Shown here in pieces: positions 10,613-21,401 of a stretch of DNA of 64,000 nt; within the stretch, counting starts at the first letter, position 1, and each line of letters opens with the position of its first letter. Made by a program: the position numbers and the translations under genes. Origin of the DNA: Siphonodentalium dalli (taxonomy: Eukaryota; Mollusca; Scaphopoda; Gadilida; Siphonodentaliidae). The notes below the pieces were generated by a model, which was not told the DNA's origin, made no database searches, and was given only the letters and a program-made list of their open reading frames with translations. The stretch is from assembly GCA_032622095.1 (NCBI GenBank), contig CP136061.1:3472001-3536000 (forward strand). Direction: 5' to 3'.

Positions 10613-12993
10613 GTAAGTGTAATTTTTACCATAAATTACGCGAAGGGTTCCAGGCCGATTTTCGAGGAAATCGCCAAACTCTGGAAAAATGGCTTCAAAC
10701 CACTTTTTGTAAAAATACAAATGTTTCTGACACACTACACCTTACCCAGTCATTGTTTATTTCATCACGAACTTCCATAACATATGAAAATTGTTAAATA
10801 TGTTGATCTTTAACATTTCCAAAGATAAACTGTTTCCACAATTAACTTTCGGTCGATATAAGTGACGAAAGCACTGTCCCGAGCCGTGGGGAAGGGTTCT
10901 GTTAGTGAATGTGTAGCTTTATGCTACGGTCTGTTGACATATATCTGTATTTATTGTCAAGTTTGTGTGTGCTTGTTTTTATATATTTAATTATTTATTT
11001 ATTTAGGTATTTATTTATTGTGTGCCTGTGTGTGATTGTTTTGATGACTGCTTGTGTTTCATGGTGGCGGGAATTACTATTGATGTCCTTTCTATATTTA
11101 TATTAACATGTATTTTGTAAAACGTACTCTCCTAGCTGGAGGAAATAAAGATATATATATAATGCATATGCCACAGCGAGTCATGTCGCCCACTGCATAT
11201 TCACAGAGTGAGTCTACTGGGCCAATTAACCAATTGCGTTTCACCAAGGTTGATCTCTACTCATTACGTTTTGCTACATTGTATTATATATGCGAAAACA
11301 CACTCATTGTGCGAATATGCAGGGTTGTATTAATTCACTACAACCAAGTTTATATCTCCACTAGGTCAGGTAAACACTGAGATTATGTTTGACAAATATT
11401 AAACCGGTTGTCATTGAGACGTTGACCTATTAAGAACCTGTTATCTATTCGCCGCACCTCTGGGTCATATACTCTAATGAATAGCCAGTGATCTCATTCA
11501 CAACACGCGATATTAACTTAACCTTATTTCCGATTTACAAATATGTGATTTAAAGCAATACCATTCATTCAAATTTAGTTGGCTTTCACTTGACACAAAA
11601 GGCTATAACAAAAGAAAATATACTAATATAAAGGACGACCCATATAAAGATAGTTCAAGGTCACGACTCTTTGGCCTATATACAGGCCTGGTCGCTGGTC
11701 TAGTACTGGTATAATGATCCTGTTAAAAAGTTCTCTATACTACTAATAATGGTTATTTTTGGGGGTTTTGTTATAAGATATGCCAAAAAATAATATGTAA
11801 GTCCTATATTTGATTTTAGTTTACTTTATTTTACTTTAGTTTATGTAGTTAGTTTAGTAAAAGGGAAATAGTATTCAATTAACTGATAGCCTGAAAATAA
11901 TTTATAACCCATTGGGCGCCCCTGGGGTATAGTGAAGTGAATTATGGGTAATTTTAATTTAAGTGCGCATGTCTGTTCAGTTGGAGTAATCACGATCTTT
12001 TTATTTTCTGGTCATATACACAATGTGTTTGCACCGATGCATGTATCGTGACTCGACTCGTTTTCGTGGTAATATAGGCCCTATATAGCCTATGATCACG
12101 AAAACGAGCAGAGTCGCGAAATCTGATAGAATTCCCGGAATTGTACATTCACTTTCAATAGTATACATTCTCTGAATCTGCGGAATTCCCACAATTGTAA
12201 TTCACTTTCAATAGGATTCTCCGAATTTGATAGAATTTTCACTATCACTGTTCATTTTTACCACGCAAAGCGACCTTAGTTGACACAGATATGTGACACA
12301 CTGGCTGAGTCGATGACAAATAGTTTATGTAGCATTGCTTCTTTCATTTAATTAAAGCTCACCTCGTTAAAACGCATGTTAATCGTATTTGTTTTCAAAT
12401 TGCATTTCAGTTTTGACAAACTATTTATGGAGCCAGAAGTGAGTTTGTTTGAAGCCAATGTTATCTCACTTGACCTCATAACTGAAAATTTCCGTAACCG
12501 GTTCGTACAAAGATAATTGATAACGGCAAAATTTAATAAATTAGTTACCTTGTTTATGTCAAACGTTCTTGATTATTATACATAGATGTATGGTCAATTA
12601 CTTATAGTATATAGTTGGTTTCATGGATGATATTGTCCATCTATATCTAAACTACACCGTGTTCATATTAGCTTTGAGTATGTTATCGCAATTGCAATAA
12701 TATGCATGGATATATCAGTATGACGCGCGAGACACAGTGTCAGACAGTGGACACATTTAATGATTTTATCTCATTTACGATATATATAAGGGGTCCTCTA
12801 TTTAGAAACGGTCTACGGTATCTGCGCAACATAAATTATATTATGCATCACTCAATACAATCTTTCGAGTATAGTAAACAAATGGAACATAATTTCACAG
12901 GAATATGTTTCTATCCGTCGAATCATTGGCAATACTCATCACTGGATTAAATGTAGTAGTTTGATTTTAACACTATAAATTTTATTGTTACAG
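10613..12993. other. Intron-like stretch between microexons A3 and A4
   Basis: 10613-10790 is a conserved block shared by all units of this exon family. 10800-12000 is AT-rich with no recognised gene; short ORFs at 10909-11380 are low-complexity. A perfect-looking hairpin lies at 12049-12118. A small imperfect repeat (TTGTA..TTCACTTTCAATAG) occurs twice at 12140-12215. From about 12610 the sequence repeats 10205 onward, which is the start of the next exon-bearing unit. Confidence 0.6.
12049..12118. repeat. Inverted repeat hairpin
   Basis: The arm CGACTCGTTTTCGTGGT is complemented by ATCACGAAAACGAGCAGAGTCG about 30 bp away, with a short self-complementary AT-rich loop. It is probably the remnant of a small hairpin MITE. 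Confidence 0.6.
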
Positions 12994-13026
12994 GGCGTTT
13001 TTCAGGACACAGCCATTGACGCTAAT
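12994..13026 (+). CDS. Microexon A4 (GVFQDTAIDAN)
   Basis: A 33-nt phase-0 exon, GVFQDTAIDAN, with acceptor TTTATTGTTACAG and donor GTAAGTGTAA. It sits in a unit (12610-13460) that duplicates 10205-10800 and also matches 57235-58050. It differs from 57578-57610 at four of 33 bases. Its read-through frame meets a stop earlier than that of A3, at the codons after HYT. It probably codes for a helical spacer or a further mature peptide of the same precursor. Confidence 0.58.
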
Positions 13027-13519
13027 GTAAGTGTAATTTTTACCATAAATTACGCGAAGGGTTCCAGGCCGATTTTCGAGGAAATCGTCAAACTCTGGAA
13101 AAATGGCTTCAAACCACTTTTTGTCAAAATACAAATGTTTTTGACACACTACACCTAACACACTCATTGTTTATTTGATCACAAACTTCCATAACATATG
13201 ATAGGCCGATACTAGGTTGAAGAAATCGATCTTGAAAAAAACGCCTATATGTCCGTCTACCAAGTACCTGTTTCTGTAACAGACTGCGCATGCGCAAAAA
13301 TGAAACAATCTTGTTGGATATATTTGTACACCGGGTACATATTAACTTCGAATACATGAAGCCATTATGTGGCACATACATGTGTAAATCTTAGCCTGGG
13401 CCCAGTTTTATGAAAGCAACTTATGACATAGTTGGGACTTAAAATGGTCATAAGTCATAAAACCGCCCTGACCAACCCACCTTTTCGATTAAACAATCAT
13501 TATTAGCCAAGAGCATGAT

Positions 13520-13690
13520 AAATGCTGGACGTTTCGGCACTTGGACGTTTCGGCACCTGGGGTTGCCGTTCGGCACCTGGACATTTCGGCACCTGCTTTT
13601 TCGGCACTTCGGACGTTTCGGCACCTTCTAATTTTCGGACCAACGAAACGTGCAAGCACCTAGGCCGATACAACCAAGTGCCGAAAATCT
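13520..13690. repeat. Short minisatellite, TTCGGCACCTGGACG motif
   Basis: About six degenerate copies of TTCGGCACCTGGACG, followed by one inverted-sense remnant (AAGTGCCGAAAATCTAGGTGC). The inverted copy suggests it is the end of an old foldback element. A (GA)n microsatellite follows at 13956-13982. Confidence 0.6.
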
Positions 13691-14876
13691 AGGTGCTGCA
13701 CCCATTCTGATACATTCTTTTAAACAAAAATCAATTACTGCTCTTTCCAGTTCAGTGAGCTGCACTTGCCAAAAAAGCAGATAAAAATAGAATAGTCCAA
13801 CTGCAGTGCTTCGGTATTCTTTTCATTTAAATGTGACAGTGGCTACCTCCACTGCCACCAACAATTACATACAAACGGAAAATTCATACATATAAATATA
13901 ACCTATCTATGGTACCTTTCAGTCAAGTAAATCATTTCCAACTTAAGCGGCGATTTTGGAGAGAGAGAGAGAGAGAGAGAGAAAATCCCGAAACACGTCG
14001 TCGACCAATGGACACCTGCACGCGATTTCCAAAATAAACCATTTGACCACATTTCATTAATTGTACGTCGCGTCAATAAAACAAATCGTTTAGTTCCTCG
14101 ACCTAAATATTGATATTGGTCCAACTGATCATTATACAAACCACCAATAAATTAAATCTTAACCATACCGGGACCCTAGAAGTGAGAAATAACACAATAC
14201 CGGTGCATGTAACCCATTTTGTTTAACCTTTTTGAATAAATCGTGACCCCTGATAATTTTAACCGAGATCATAGTATTACTTTACCTATCAAATCAATTA
14301 AAATCACGAACCAAGGACCAAAACAACGACAGCTCTCTCTCTCCCCTCACAAAAAAAATCGCTACAAGTTTGACCTGCTGAACATCGTACATAAATGAAG
14401 CACCTCTCGTCTTGAACCCAAAACCGCGCCAGCCGACTCACGGTGGAACCCCATCACCAAACCATCATTATGTCATATCACCATTTCCTCATCTTTGTTA
14501 CTCTCATTTTCATATTTTCATCTATGCCCACATCGTATCATGTTGCTTTCATGTTTTGTACATACCAGGGTCTCCATCAACCGACCACATTTACATCGAA
14601 CTATTCCCTCCCACTCAGCAACATAACTTACGGGTGTCAGGTGCCAACACCAAATCAGCTCTATATATAGGACGGATCTTCTACAAGACCAGGACTCAAT
14701 CGCTCTCCTATACTCATATCGAATCACAGACGAAAACACGGTTATGACTTGTTCGACAGTAGTATAGGGCAGGGATTGGAGTCTTCGACTTGAGGAAGAA
14801 AACTCACAAAGCTCAGGCGGCAAAAAATGTCGGACTCTTAAAATGCAACTTCTGAATACTCGATCTGAAGATATGT

Positions 14877-15134
14877 TTGATTCTGATCTTCCTAACCCTC
14901 ATGTTATCCGGCGACATCGAAAAGAACCCAGGGCCTACTACCTCACCTGTAAATAGTCATTCAATCTCCATATTTCATTACAATATCCGAAGTATTCGTA
15001 ATAAGCTCGAAACAATAGTCGATATCATTAACGAGTATGATATTCTGTGTTTTTGTGAGACCCATCTTGAATCCTCATTTCCCTCCGATAAATTAATTAT
15101 TCCTGGCTGCTACCCCCTGTCCACAAGGACCTGA
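14877..15134 (+). pseudogene. LINE N-terminus: 2A motif plus start of AP endonuclease
   Basis: This frame contains a hydrophobic run followed by LSGDIEKNPGP, the canonical 2A signature D-(V/I)-E-x-N-P-G-P at 14913-14936. In known APE LINEs such motifs promote ribosome skipping at Gly/Pro. Immediately downstream is the endonuclease start, HYNIRSIRNKLETI, then DILCFCETHLESS with the catalytic Glu of the ETHL motif. The frame is lost after 15134 by a small deletion, and the endonuclease continues in another frame to the insertion at 15323. No ATG lies in a convincing place: the frame opens at 14856, so the true start is uncertain. Confidence 0.85.
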
Positions 15135-15322
15135 TTCCAAAAGGAGGGGGAATATGCGTTCTGTTCGCAAATCATATCGTCCACAGACGCAGACACGATT
15201 TAGAATTCGATTCCTCGTTATTATGGTTTGAAATTTTCTCAAAGAAAACTCACATTCTCTTAGGAATGTCCTATAGATCAGAACAATATTGTGATCGAAA
15301 CTATTGGGAGTACCTTGATGCC

Positions 15323-15882
15323 CAGTCGACATAAATTTCGACTCAGTATATCATATAAATTCATCTGAGTCGAACAGGACTGGCCGGAAAGCTATTTCCA
15401 GACTTGGGGATATACCAGGAAATTCCTTGTTTTGATTGGAAGCGGTACCAGAAACCGCTAACCCCGATTGGCTAACCGATAGCAGCTGCGCGTGTCCCGT
15501 AAAAATATATGTCATCAAAAACACGTGTGTATATTGATCTAAATTTAAGACATTTATTCATCGGTAAAACTCGTTTTCGACGCTTTTAATAATCTCATCA
15601 AAATAGGAAAATGAGTGTTACAGTGGACAAAGACCGACACGATGTGTTATTGAAGTGTGTTTCGTCTATCTTGAAAGAGACAGTTATTTCAGAGTTGAAA
15701 TCAGAACAATTTCAAGTGTTGTCGGCAATATTGACGCGCATAAATTATTCCTTATTTGGAATGTCTGCGACATCAGTATGACGTCACTATATTGGGGGAA
15801 GCCCATTGTTCTGGAAATGGGTTTTTACATGAATTCGTGTCGACGTAATATTATAATTATTACGAGATGTTTACGTCGACTG
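15323..15882. mobile_element. Short TIR transposon inserted in the LINE endonuclease, 9-bp target duplication
   Basis: About 560 bp flanked by the direct repeat CTTGATGCC (15314-15322 and 15883-15891). Its ends are inverted repeats, CAGTCGACATAAA and TTTACGTCGACTG. Removing the insert and one repeat restores the endonuclease frame exactly across YLDASIAD. Inside, 15611-15778 is a 55-codon + strand ORF starting MSVTVDKDRHDVLLK whose ISELKSEQFQVLSAIL segment resembles the lead-in to a RecQ-like helicase domain, but no Walker motif follows. An 8-10 bp target duplication fits hAT-, Merlin-, MuDR- or Zisupton-like cut-and-paste elements. The superfamily is not resolved. Confidence 0.75.
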
Positions 15883-16221
15883 CTTGATGCCTCAATAGCA
15901 GACGCACTAGAAATATCCGAAAATATTATCATTATATGTGACTTTAATTCTAACCTTTTTGATAGCTCCTCTAAACTGAAAGAAATTGTAGACTGGTATA
16001 GTATTAAAAATGTGATAACTAGTACTATAATCACAAATACATCGAGCACACTTCTTGATCCAATTGTAATTAGCAATACCTTCTGCGCTCTTGACACTGA
16101 CGTCATTGATCAAGAAGTCTCAGACCACCGTGGCGTATATATAACATTAGAATACGATTACTCCCAATCGCCTCTTTCCAGAGAACGGTTTGGAATTATA
16201 CCAGAGCTAATTTTGAAATAG
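15883..16221 (+). pseudogene. LINE endonuclease, C-terminal half
   Basis: Continues the endonuclease after the transposon insertion. It shows the family motif IICDFNSNLFDS (equivalent to GDFN), the LLDPIVISNT segment (D-x-x-V-type) and EVSDHRGVYITLEY, which carries the terminal catalytic Asp-His. The Gly of GDFN is replaced by Cys. The frame ends at 16221; the next 450 bp hold degraded linker sequence before the reverse transcriptase. Confidence 0.8.
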
Positions 16222-16679
16222 CAAATAGCCTGCTTAATACTACAAACTGGGATAATTCCGACATCAGAAAAGAAATCCGCAAAAGAGAAAAATTACGAAA
16301 CAAAGCGCTAAAAAAACAATCGCCCTGATACGTGGCAACAGTATAATAATACCAGAAACAAAATTAATAACATGAACAAGTTCGCAAAAGCAAAATTTGA
16401 AGAGAAACTGTAAAACCGGGTTAAGGACTCACCACCCCCTTCCCTCCTCGCGACTTTTGGCAATCAATTAATTTCTTACAATGTAAAAAGAAAAACAAAT
16501 TGTACTTGCCCCTATCTGCTCCAAGCTCCTTCCCCAGCACGAGCAACACTATTGATGTTAATGGAAAATTATACGTAACAGACGATCTGGACAAAGCCAA
16601 CCTGCTCAATAAAAGTTTCATTTCAAATTCCTCGATTTAAGATTCATCCCACAAAGTACCATCATTCAAATCGCGTTGT

Positions 16680-17600
16680 GAAAAAGAGCTAACGGAATTT
16701 GAATTTACACATGCTGAGATAATCTCGGCCTTAAAATTGCTCAAACTGAATAAAACCCATGGTCATAACGGAATAAGTGCGAAAATGTTAAATTCAACTG
16801 CTGACTTAATCGCATATCCACTGTCAATAATTTTCAATAAATCCTTCAACAACGCAAAATCTCCATCTACCTGGAAAAAGGCTAACGTATTCCCAATTTT
16901 CAAAAAAGATGACCCAGCCGACACAAAAAAACTATCTCCCTATCTCCCTTCTTGATTGTCTTGGGAAAGTGTTTGAAAAAATTGTACTAAAACAAATAAG
17001 TCCGTTCTTTGACGACAATAAATTACTTTATTCCAACCAATCGGGTTTCATAACTGGTCACAGCACATCTCACCAACTCATAGACCTTTACAATCACATG
17101 TGCCTATCTATCGATAAAGGACTATATACATGCTCTGTTTACTGTGTCATTTCTTAGCCTCCGAGAGAGTTTGGCACAGGGGACTGTCACATAAGCTATA
17201 TACTTATGGAGTTCGTGTGAGAACTTTGAGATGGATAGAGGACTACCTTCGTAAACGACAACAAAGAGTTTTAGTAAATAACACCTTTTCTGAATATGAG
17301 ATCATTCCAGCTGGTGTACCGCTGGGCCTTATGTTAGGACCCTTTCTATTCTTTGTCTATATCAACGACTTACCAGACAATATACTTTCTTTTAGGAGAA
17401 TGTACGCCGACGACTCTTGGCTTACAAATAGTTACTATGACATAAATGAATTAGGCCGCGTTATGAATAGTGACCTCCAAAGGATAGCACAATGGTCTGA
17501 AAATTGGCTAGTAAAATTCAATCCTTCTAAAACAATAAGTATGTCATATGCACTAACAGGAACTTCTGGGGAAGCTCCCGACTTAACCTTTAAATAAGAT
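16680..17600 (+). pseudogene. LINE reverse transcriptase, inactivated
   Basis: Recognisable RT pieces in at least three frames: LLKLNKTHGHNGISAKML (fingers), PISLLDCLGKVFEKIV, SNQSGFITGHSTSHQL, VWHRGLSHKLYTYGV, GVPLGLMLGPFLFFVYINDLP and the catalytic YADD at 17403-17414. The element is dead. The motif A region reads VISxxSER instead of D-x-S-K-A-F-D, with an in-frame stop and frameshift near 17155. The usual P-Q-G-S is P-L-G-L. At least two more frameshifts occur at about 16950 and 17600. Confidence 0.85.
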
Positions 17601-18471
17601 CCAGTCTCATTTGTTGAAACACATAAATACCTCGGTCTGGAACTCCAAGCCAACTTAAATTGGAATAATCACATAAATAGAATAACAATCAGTATAGCAT
17701 CACGCTTAGCACAGCTCCGAAGATTTAAGTATCAGCTTGACCAAAGATGGCTTGAAAGCATTTATAAAACTTATCCTACCACTATTTGATTACTCCGATG
17801 TAGTCTGGGATTGCGCCCCCAAATACCTCACCGAGAAGATCGACCGATTACATTGCGACGCCGCCCGAACAGTTGGTGGCCTCACACAATCGGTTTCCAA
17901 TATAAACCTCCTAAATGAAGTTGGCTGACCAACACTGAGCAAGAGAAGAGAGATCCATAAACTGCAAGCAGTGTACAAAATAGTAAATTATGATGCCCCC
18001 ATATACCTGCAGAATCTGCACTCACCTTGATCATGAGAAGTCTCTGGATATAACTTTAGAAAACCGGGACAATTATATTCATACTTCTGTAACACTGAAC
18101 ACTATAACAAATCAGTCTTCCCCGCTACTTTAAAATCATGGAATAACATATCCACATAAATATCATATGCCAAGTTGCGGAACAGATGCAGTAGCCTACG
18201 TTCTGATATGTTTCAAAATAACGTCTCTGACAGCCCTCAATGCCATTGTGGAAATCCATGCGAAGACACTTACCACTACCTCTGGGCGTGTCCCCTATTC
18301 CACACCAAAAGAATGGAAATGTGTCAAAAATTATATCAAGAAGGACTGAAAATTAAACATATCAACGATTTACTTTTCGGAACTCCCGATACCTCAAATA
18401 GAAGAAACACAATTCTCTTCAAAATAGTCCATCGATATATAACAGCCACAAAACGATTAGAAGTCGGATAG
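17600..18471 (+). pseudogene. LINE RT thumb and C-terminal Cys-His region
   Basis: After the RT frame stops, ETHKYLGLELQANLNWNNHI and LFDYSDVVWDCAPKYLTEKI, typical thumb segments, appear in two frames. The final frame (18175-18471) ends with CHCGNPCEDTYHYLWACP. This is a C-x-C-x3-C...H...C pattern seen at the C-terminus of many CR1-superclade reverse transcriptases, thought to bind nucleic acid. A short 3' UTR follows. Confidence 0.75.
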
Positions 18472-18710
18472 ATCGAACGCATTTCAGAATAGCCACAAAA
18501 GCAAATTAGTCGCGAAATCGGTGTTGGCGCCTCCCACCAAACCCACTCATTGTAAATGTAAATATGTTTAACCTATATATGAGATTTACTCTTTTCTTCG
18601 CCATTTTGTATGAATAAAATTATTGTAAACAGGGATAGGGGATAAGTAAGTTTTTGTAACTTGTCTCCAGGGCCATTTGTATTGTTTCGAAATACAAATA
18701 AAATATGTTT

Positions 18711-20100
18711 AAAGTAAAAGTCAAAAGTTCAAACTTCAATCATAAGTGCGTTTCACGAACAACGTCCTAACTTAATATGTTCTTAACGTTGGTCTAAACT
18801 TTAAGTCAGATGTGAGGTGTCTTAAGATAATCTTAAAGTTAAGACCTACATTGTAAGTTATGATCCGCCTTTTGTCAGAAATATAGATGGGATCTTGTTC
18901 GTGTATATTATTATAAATAAACTTAACTGAATAACATCTTGCGAACAGCATGGAAGGATGTTTCTGAAATGGTAGTAATTAAAAATCAACTGGCACGCTG
19001 TGGTAGGGACGTGACCAGTGGTTGGCAATTGGCGGGGTGTGACTGCGCGGTTGTCCATGCACTGATCTAACTGCAAACCACCAAGACCGGACTATACATT
19101 TCTAATTGCTGTAACAAAAAGAATATGTTTTCACAGAATAGGACATTATTTGCGATTCATATCACACAATTATAATGTAGACAGTAACCATGTTGTGACA
19201 ATTGGTCCGAACATTTTAACACCTATATATGATAATAGTGAATGACTTATATAGTCAGCTATTTGATAAATTCTGATGTCGGCTATTATTAGTATACGCT
19301 TTCCTTTCTATATTAAAAGGAGGCACTGCGTGATTCGTAAACAAAAAATGAAAAACAAGTTGGAATTATCGACAGATTTCTCCTGTATAGAAATTGTTTA
19401 CTGACGATGTGTTGATTTGTATGAGTAAATAAATTATTAGCCGACAAGAAATCCCTGAGCGCTAGATGTTTAGTTGATCGTTTGACCGATTTTTAATTAT
19501 AGTAAGCCGTGCGGGGTGAATTTATTGGAACACATCGTCCATTGTTTTTTGAGCCGGAAAATTTACGCTCTTCGGAGACAATATTCGGTGGTTAAAAATT
19601 TATCAAATGCTATGTATATGAATGGTTCTGGTGGGAGTTTCTGGTATTGACTGAAAGATGAATCCTTCGCCGATACATCACTGGCTATATCATTAGCATT
19701 ACTGGTGTGAACGGCCTAAATTTGTCCGATTGCCGAGCGATGGTAAAAAGGTGAATTTCCAGAGTTCCCCTTGTCTCTATAATACTACTATTAACGTGAA
19801 GCAGGCGCGTATATAGAAGCGGCGTATATGGGCAGCACAAAAGGGGGCGGACAGCGGAGCGCGTTACAGGCCCCTGTGCCAGGCCTTAATATTGGCATGT
19901 GCTATAGGCGAAGTTACGCCTCCAGAGTTATGATGTATAAGACTTTAATAACTTAACTAGTATACTGGGGCTCGTTCTGTTGTATATTATAGGTGTTGAG
20001 TGCATGCAGCTATGTGTGCATGGAATCTCACGTGAACAGTTAAAAGGAGTGCCCATGCAGTATGCACCAGTCACTATTCTGATTATCGCCCTTTCATTAC
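18711..20100. other. Non-coding stretch, possible MITE ends
   Basis: 18735-18850 carries GTGCGTTTCACGAACAACGT followed by CTTAAGATAATCTTAAAG. 20270-20360 carries GACTTAAGACTGTTTTGTGA and CATCTTAGATTAAGACC. These resemble the two ends of a TTAAG-rich MITE family, but the pairing is imperfect. No gene is recognised in the remainder. Confidence 0.3.
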
Positions 20101-20104
20101 AACA

Positions 20105-20240
20105 TCATAGTTGTGCCTAGACACGCCATATTATCTATCACCAGACAATATACCTATAGGCATATAGCATACACAGAACCAATATTTTCTGCGCATAGCT
20201 GTAATAAGTTGTCGAGTGCCAGTCTAAAAGCGCGGGAACT
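20105..20240. repeat. Dispersed repeat, uninterrupted copy
   Basis: Matches 23710-23767 plus 24571-24655, where the same sequence is split by a LINE. This copy shows the empty target site (ATACCTATAGGCATATAGC). It belongs to the local duplication that also produced the repeated microexon units. Confidence 0.8.
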
Positions 20241-20359
20241 TAACTTCCTAGTTAAGAGTGACTTAAGACTGTTTTGTGAAACGCGTTCGTGAAACGGAAA
20301 AGTAACATAAGATCCACACTACATCTTAGATTAAGACCATCTTAAGATCATCTTAGTGG

Positions 20360-21356
20360 GAGATAATTATTTTCGAATATGCCTTTCTTAGCTGCTGAGA
20401 ATGAAACATTTGGTATTATACTAGGTTTTTCAACTCCTCTTTGTGGTCCGAAGCAATTACACTCAGGCATTTATTTACTATAATGTTCAAGATACACGCA
20501 TCGCCACTTCCTCAACGCAACCATTGATGTATGATATAATGCACAATCTGTCACAATTGTTTAAATATTCCCCGATTTGCTATTTATTGTTTAAATGTAG
20601 TCATTGACAACCATAGAATGAGTACATATATCAGCGTGATCTTTACGATCATGTACTTATTGTTTAACTGCAAACGTAAGGCCCTATATCATAGAATGAG
20701 TACATATATCAGCGTGGTATTTAACATCATGTATTTATTGTTTAACTGTGTAAACGTAAGGCCTTATATGTCACCATCGTCCATCGTTGACATATTAAGT
20801 ATTCCATGAGTTGCTATTAAAGGCACGCGAGGCCTTAGTTGTCGAAAATATTCATATTTGTTCCAATCACCGTAAACAGAAAAACATTAAAACGCATACA
20901 GTTTCGTTCATATATACCATGACCATCGCGTAAACAGCATGTTATCATAAAGACCTACTATATTTTACCTAAGCAAGAGCCTGATTGCGCTACACAAATG
21001 ATATAAACGCTCTTTATTAGTTCCATATCAGGAATTCAGCAACAAAGAACGCTCTTTATGTTTGCCATCATGATATAAACAAACACCAGGAAAGTTACTT
21101 TTTATGCTTTTGTTTACATAACAATGGTCAAACATATGACAATAACATACTGTTTATGTGATATTTCTTATTTGTATATGGACTAAGTCTGTCTACATTT
21201 TAATATTCTTTCTGTTCGTGGCGGTTTTTAACCGGTGGAAATATTTTCACAGCATACCCACCACCAAGGCCAATCGTACCTTTAATTTTATAGTCATTGA
21301 CAATCATAGAATGACTATATATCAGCATGATATTTATCATCATGGATTTATTACAG
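20360..21356. repeat. Start of duplicated microexon unit with internal 75-bp repeats
   Basis: 20370-20480 matches 23005-23115. Within it, the module ATAGAATGAGTACATATATC...TTTAACTG...GTAAGGCC is repeated at 20613-20690 and 20693-20770, with further versions at 21300 and 23210-23420. The module resembles the intron just before microexon A5, so these may be decayed cassettes whose exon has been lost. Confidence 0.6.
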
Positions 21357-21401
21357 GATGGATTACAGAATGGTTATGGCATCGTCGCAAACGGCTTAGT
21401 G
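21357..21401 (+). CDS. Microexon A5 with tandem acceptors (15 or 11 residues)
   Basis: The first acceptor, TTTATTACAG, gives a 45-nt exon, DGLQNGYGIVANGLV. A second acceptor, GGATTACAG, 12 nt further on gives 33 nt, NGYGIVANGLV. Both keep phase 0 and both use donor GTAAGTTGAT. A paralogous but shorter exon is at 27180-27203, in a unit whose introns are almost the same. The Gly/Asn-rich composition differs from the Asp/Lys-rich exons elsewhere, so it may encode a linker or a distinct peptide. Confidence 0.5.

Larger units (their letters stand above)
1..13460. repeat. Segmental duplication, copy A
   Basis: This block is collinear with 42918-58055, in the same orientation. Position 1 matches 42918, 1390 matches about 46190, 3320 matches 50270, 5088 matches 52157, 9207 matches 54811 and 10580 matches 57578. 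The end, a short motif rich in CATAAGTCATA, matches about 58045. Much of the aligned non-coding sequence is nearly identical by eye. Copy A has its own insertions (hairpins at 2480-2625 and 3155-3307, and an extra 1.4 kb at 5535-6925). Its left edge is outside the window. It carries the first microexon series and defines what is conserved or changed between the two paralogous loci. Confidence 0.9.
14850..18710 (+). mobile_element. Decayed non-LTR retrotransposon with an N-terminal 2A motif
   Basis: A LINE of the CR1/Rex1/Crack-like APE group, read on the + strand. It contains a 2A-like motif at about 14913-14936, an AP endonuclease (14940-16200, interrupted by a transposon), a reverse transcriptase (about 16680-17600) and a C-terminal zinc-finger-like region (18170-18471). 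It ends near 18710 in an AATACAAATAAA-like tail. Many frameshifts and stops break it. The 5' edge is not sharp; non-coding pyrimidine-rich sequence at 14330-14850 may be its 5' UTR. It separates the first four microexons from the units at 20360 onward. Confidence 0.85.

Noticed and set aside
10909..11106. 65-aa hydrophobic ORF resembling a membrane protein
   Set aside because: Composition follows TTTAT/TGTG simple sequence, and the ORF is not preserved in copy B.
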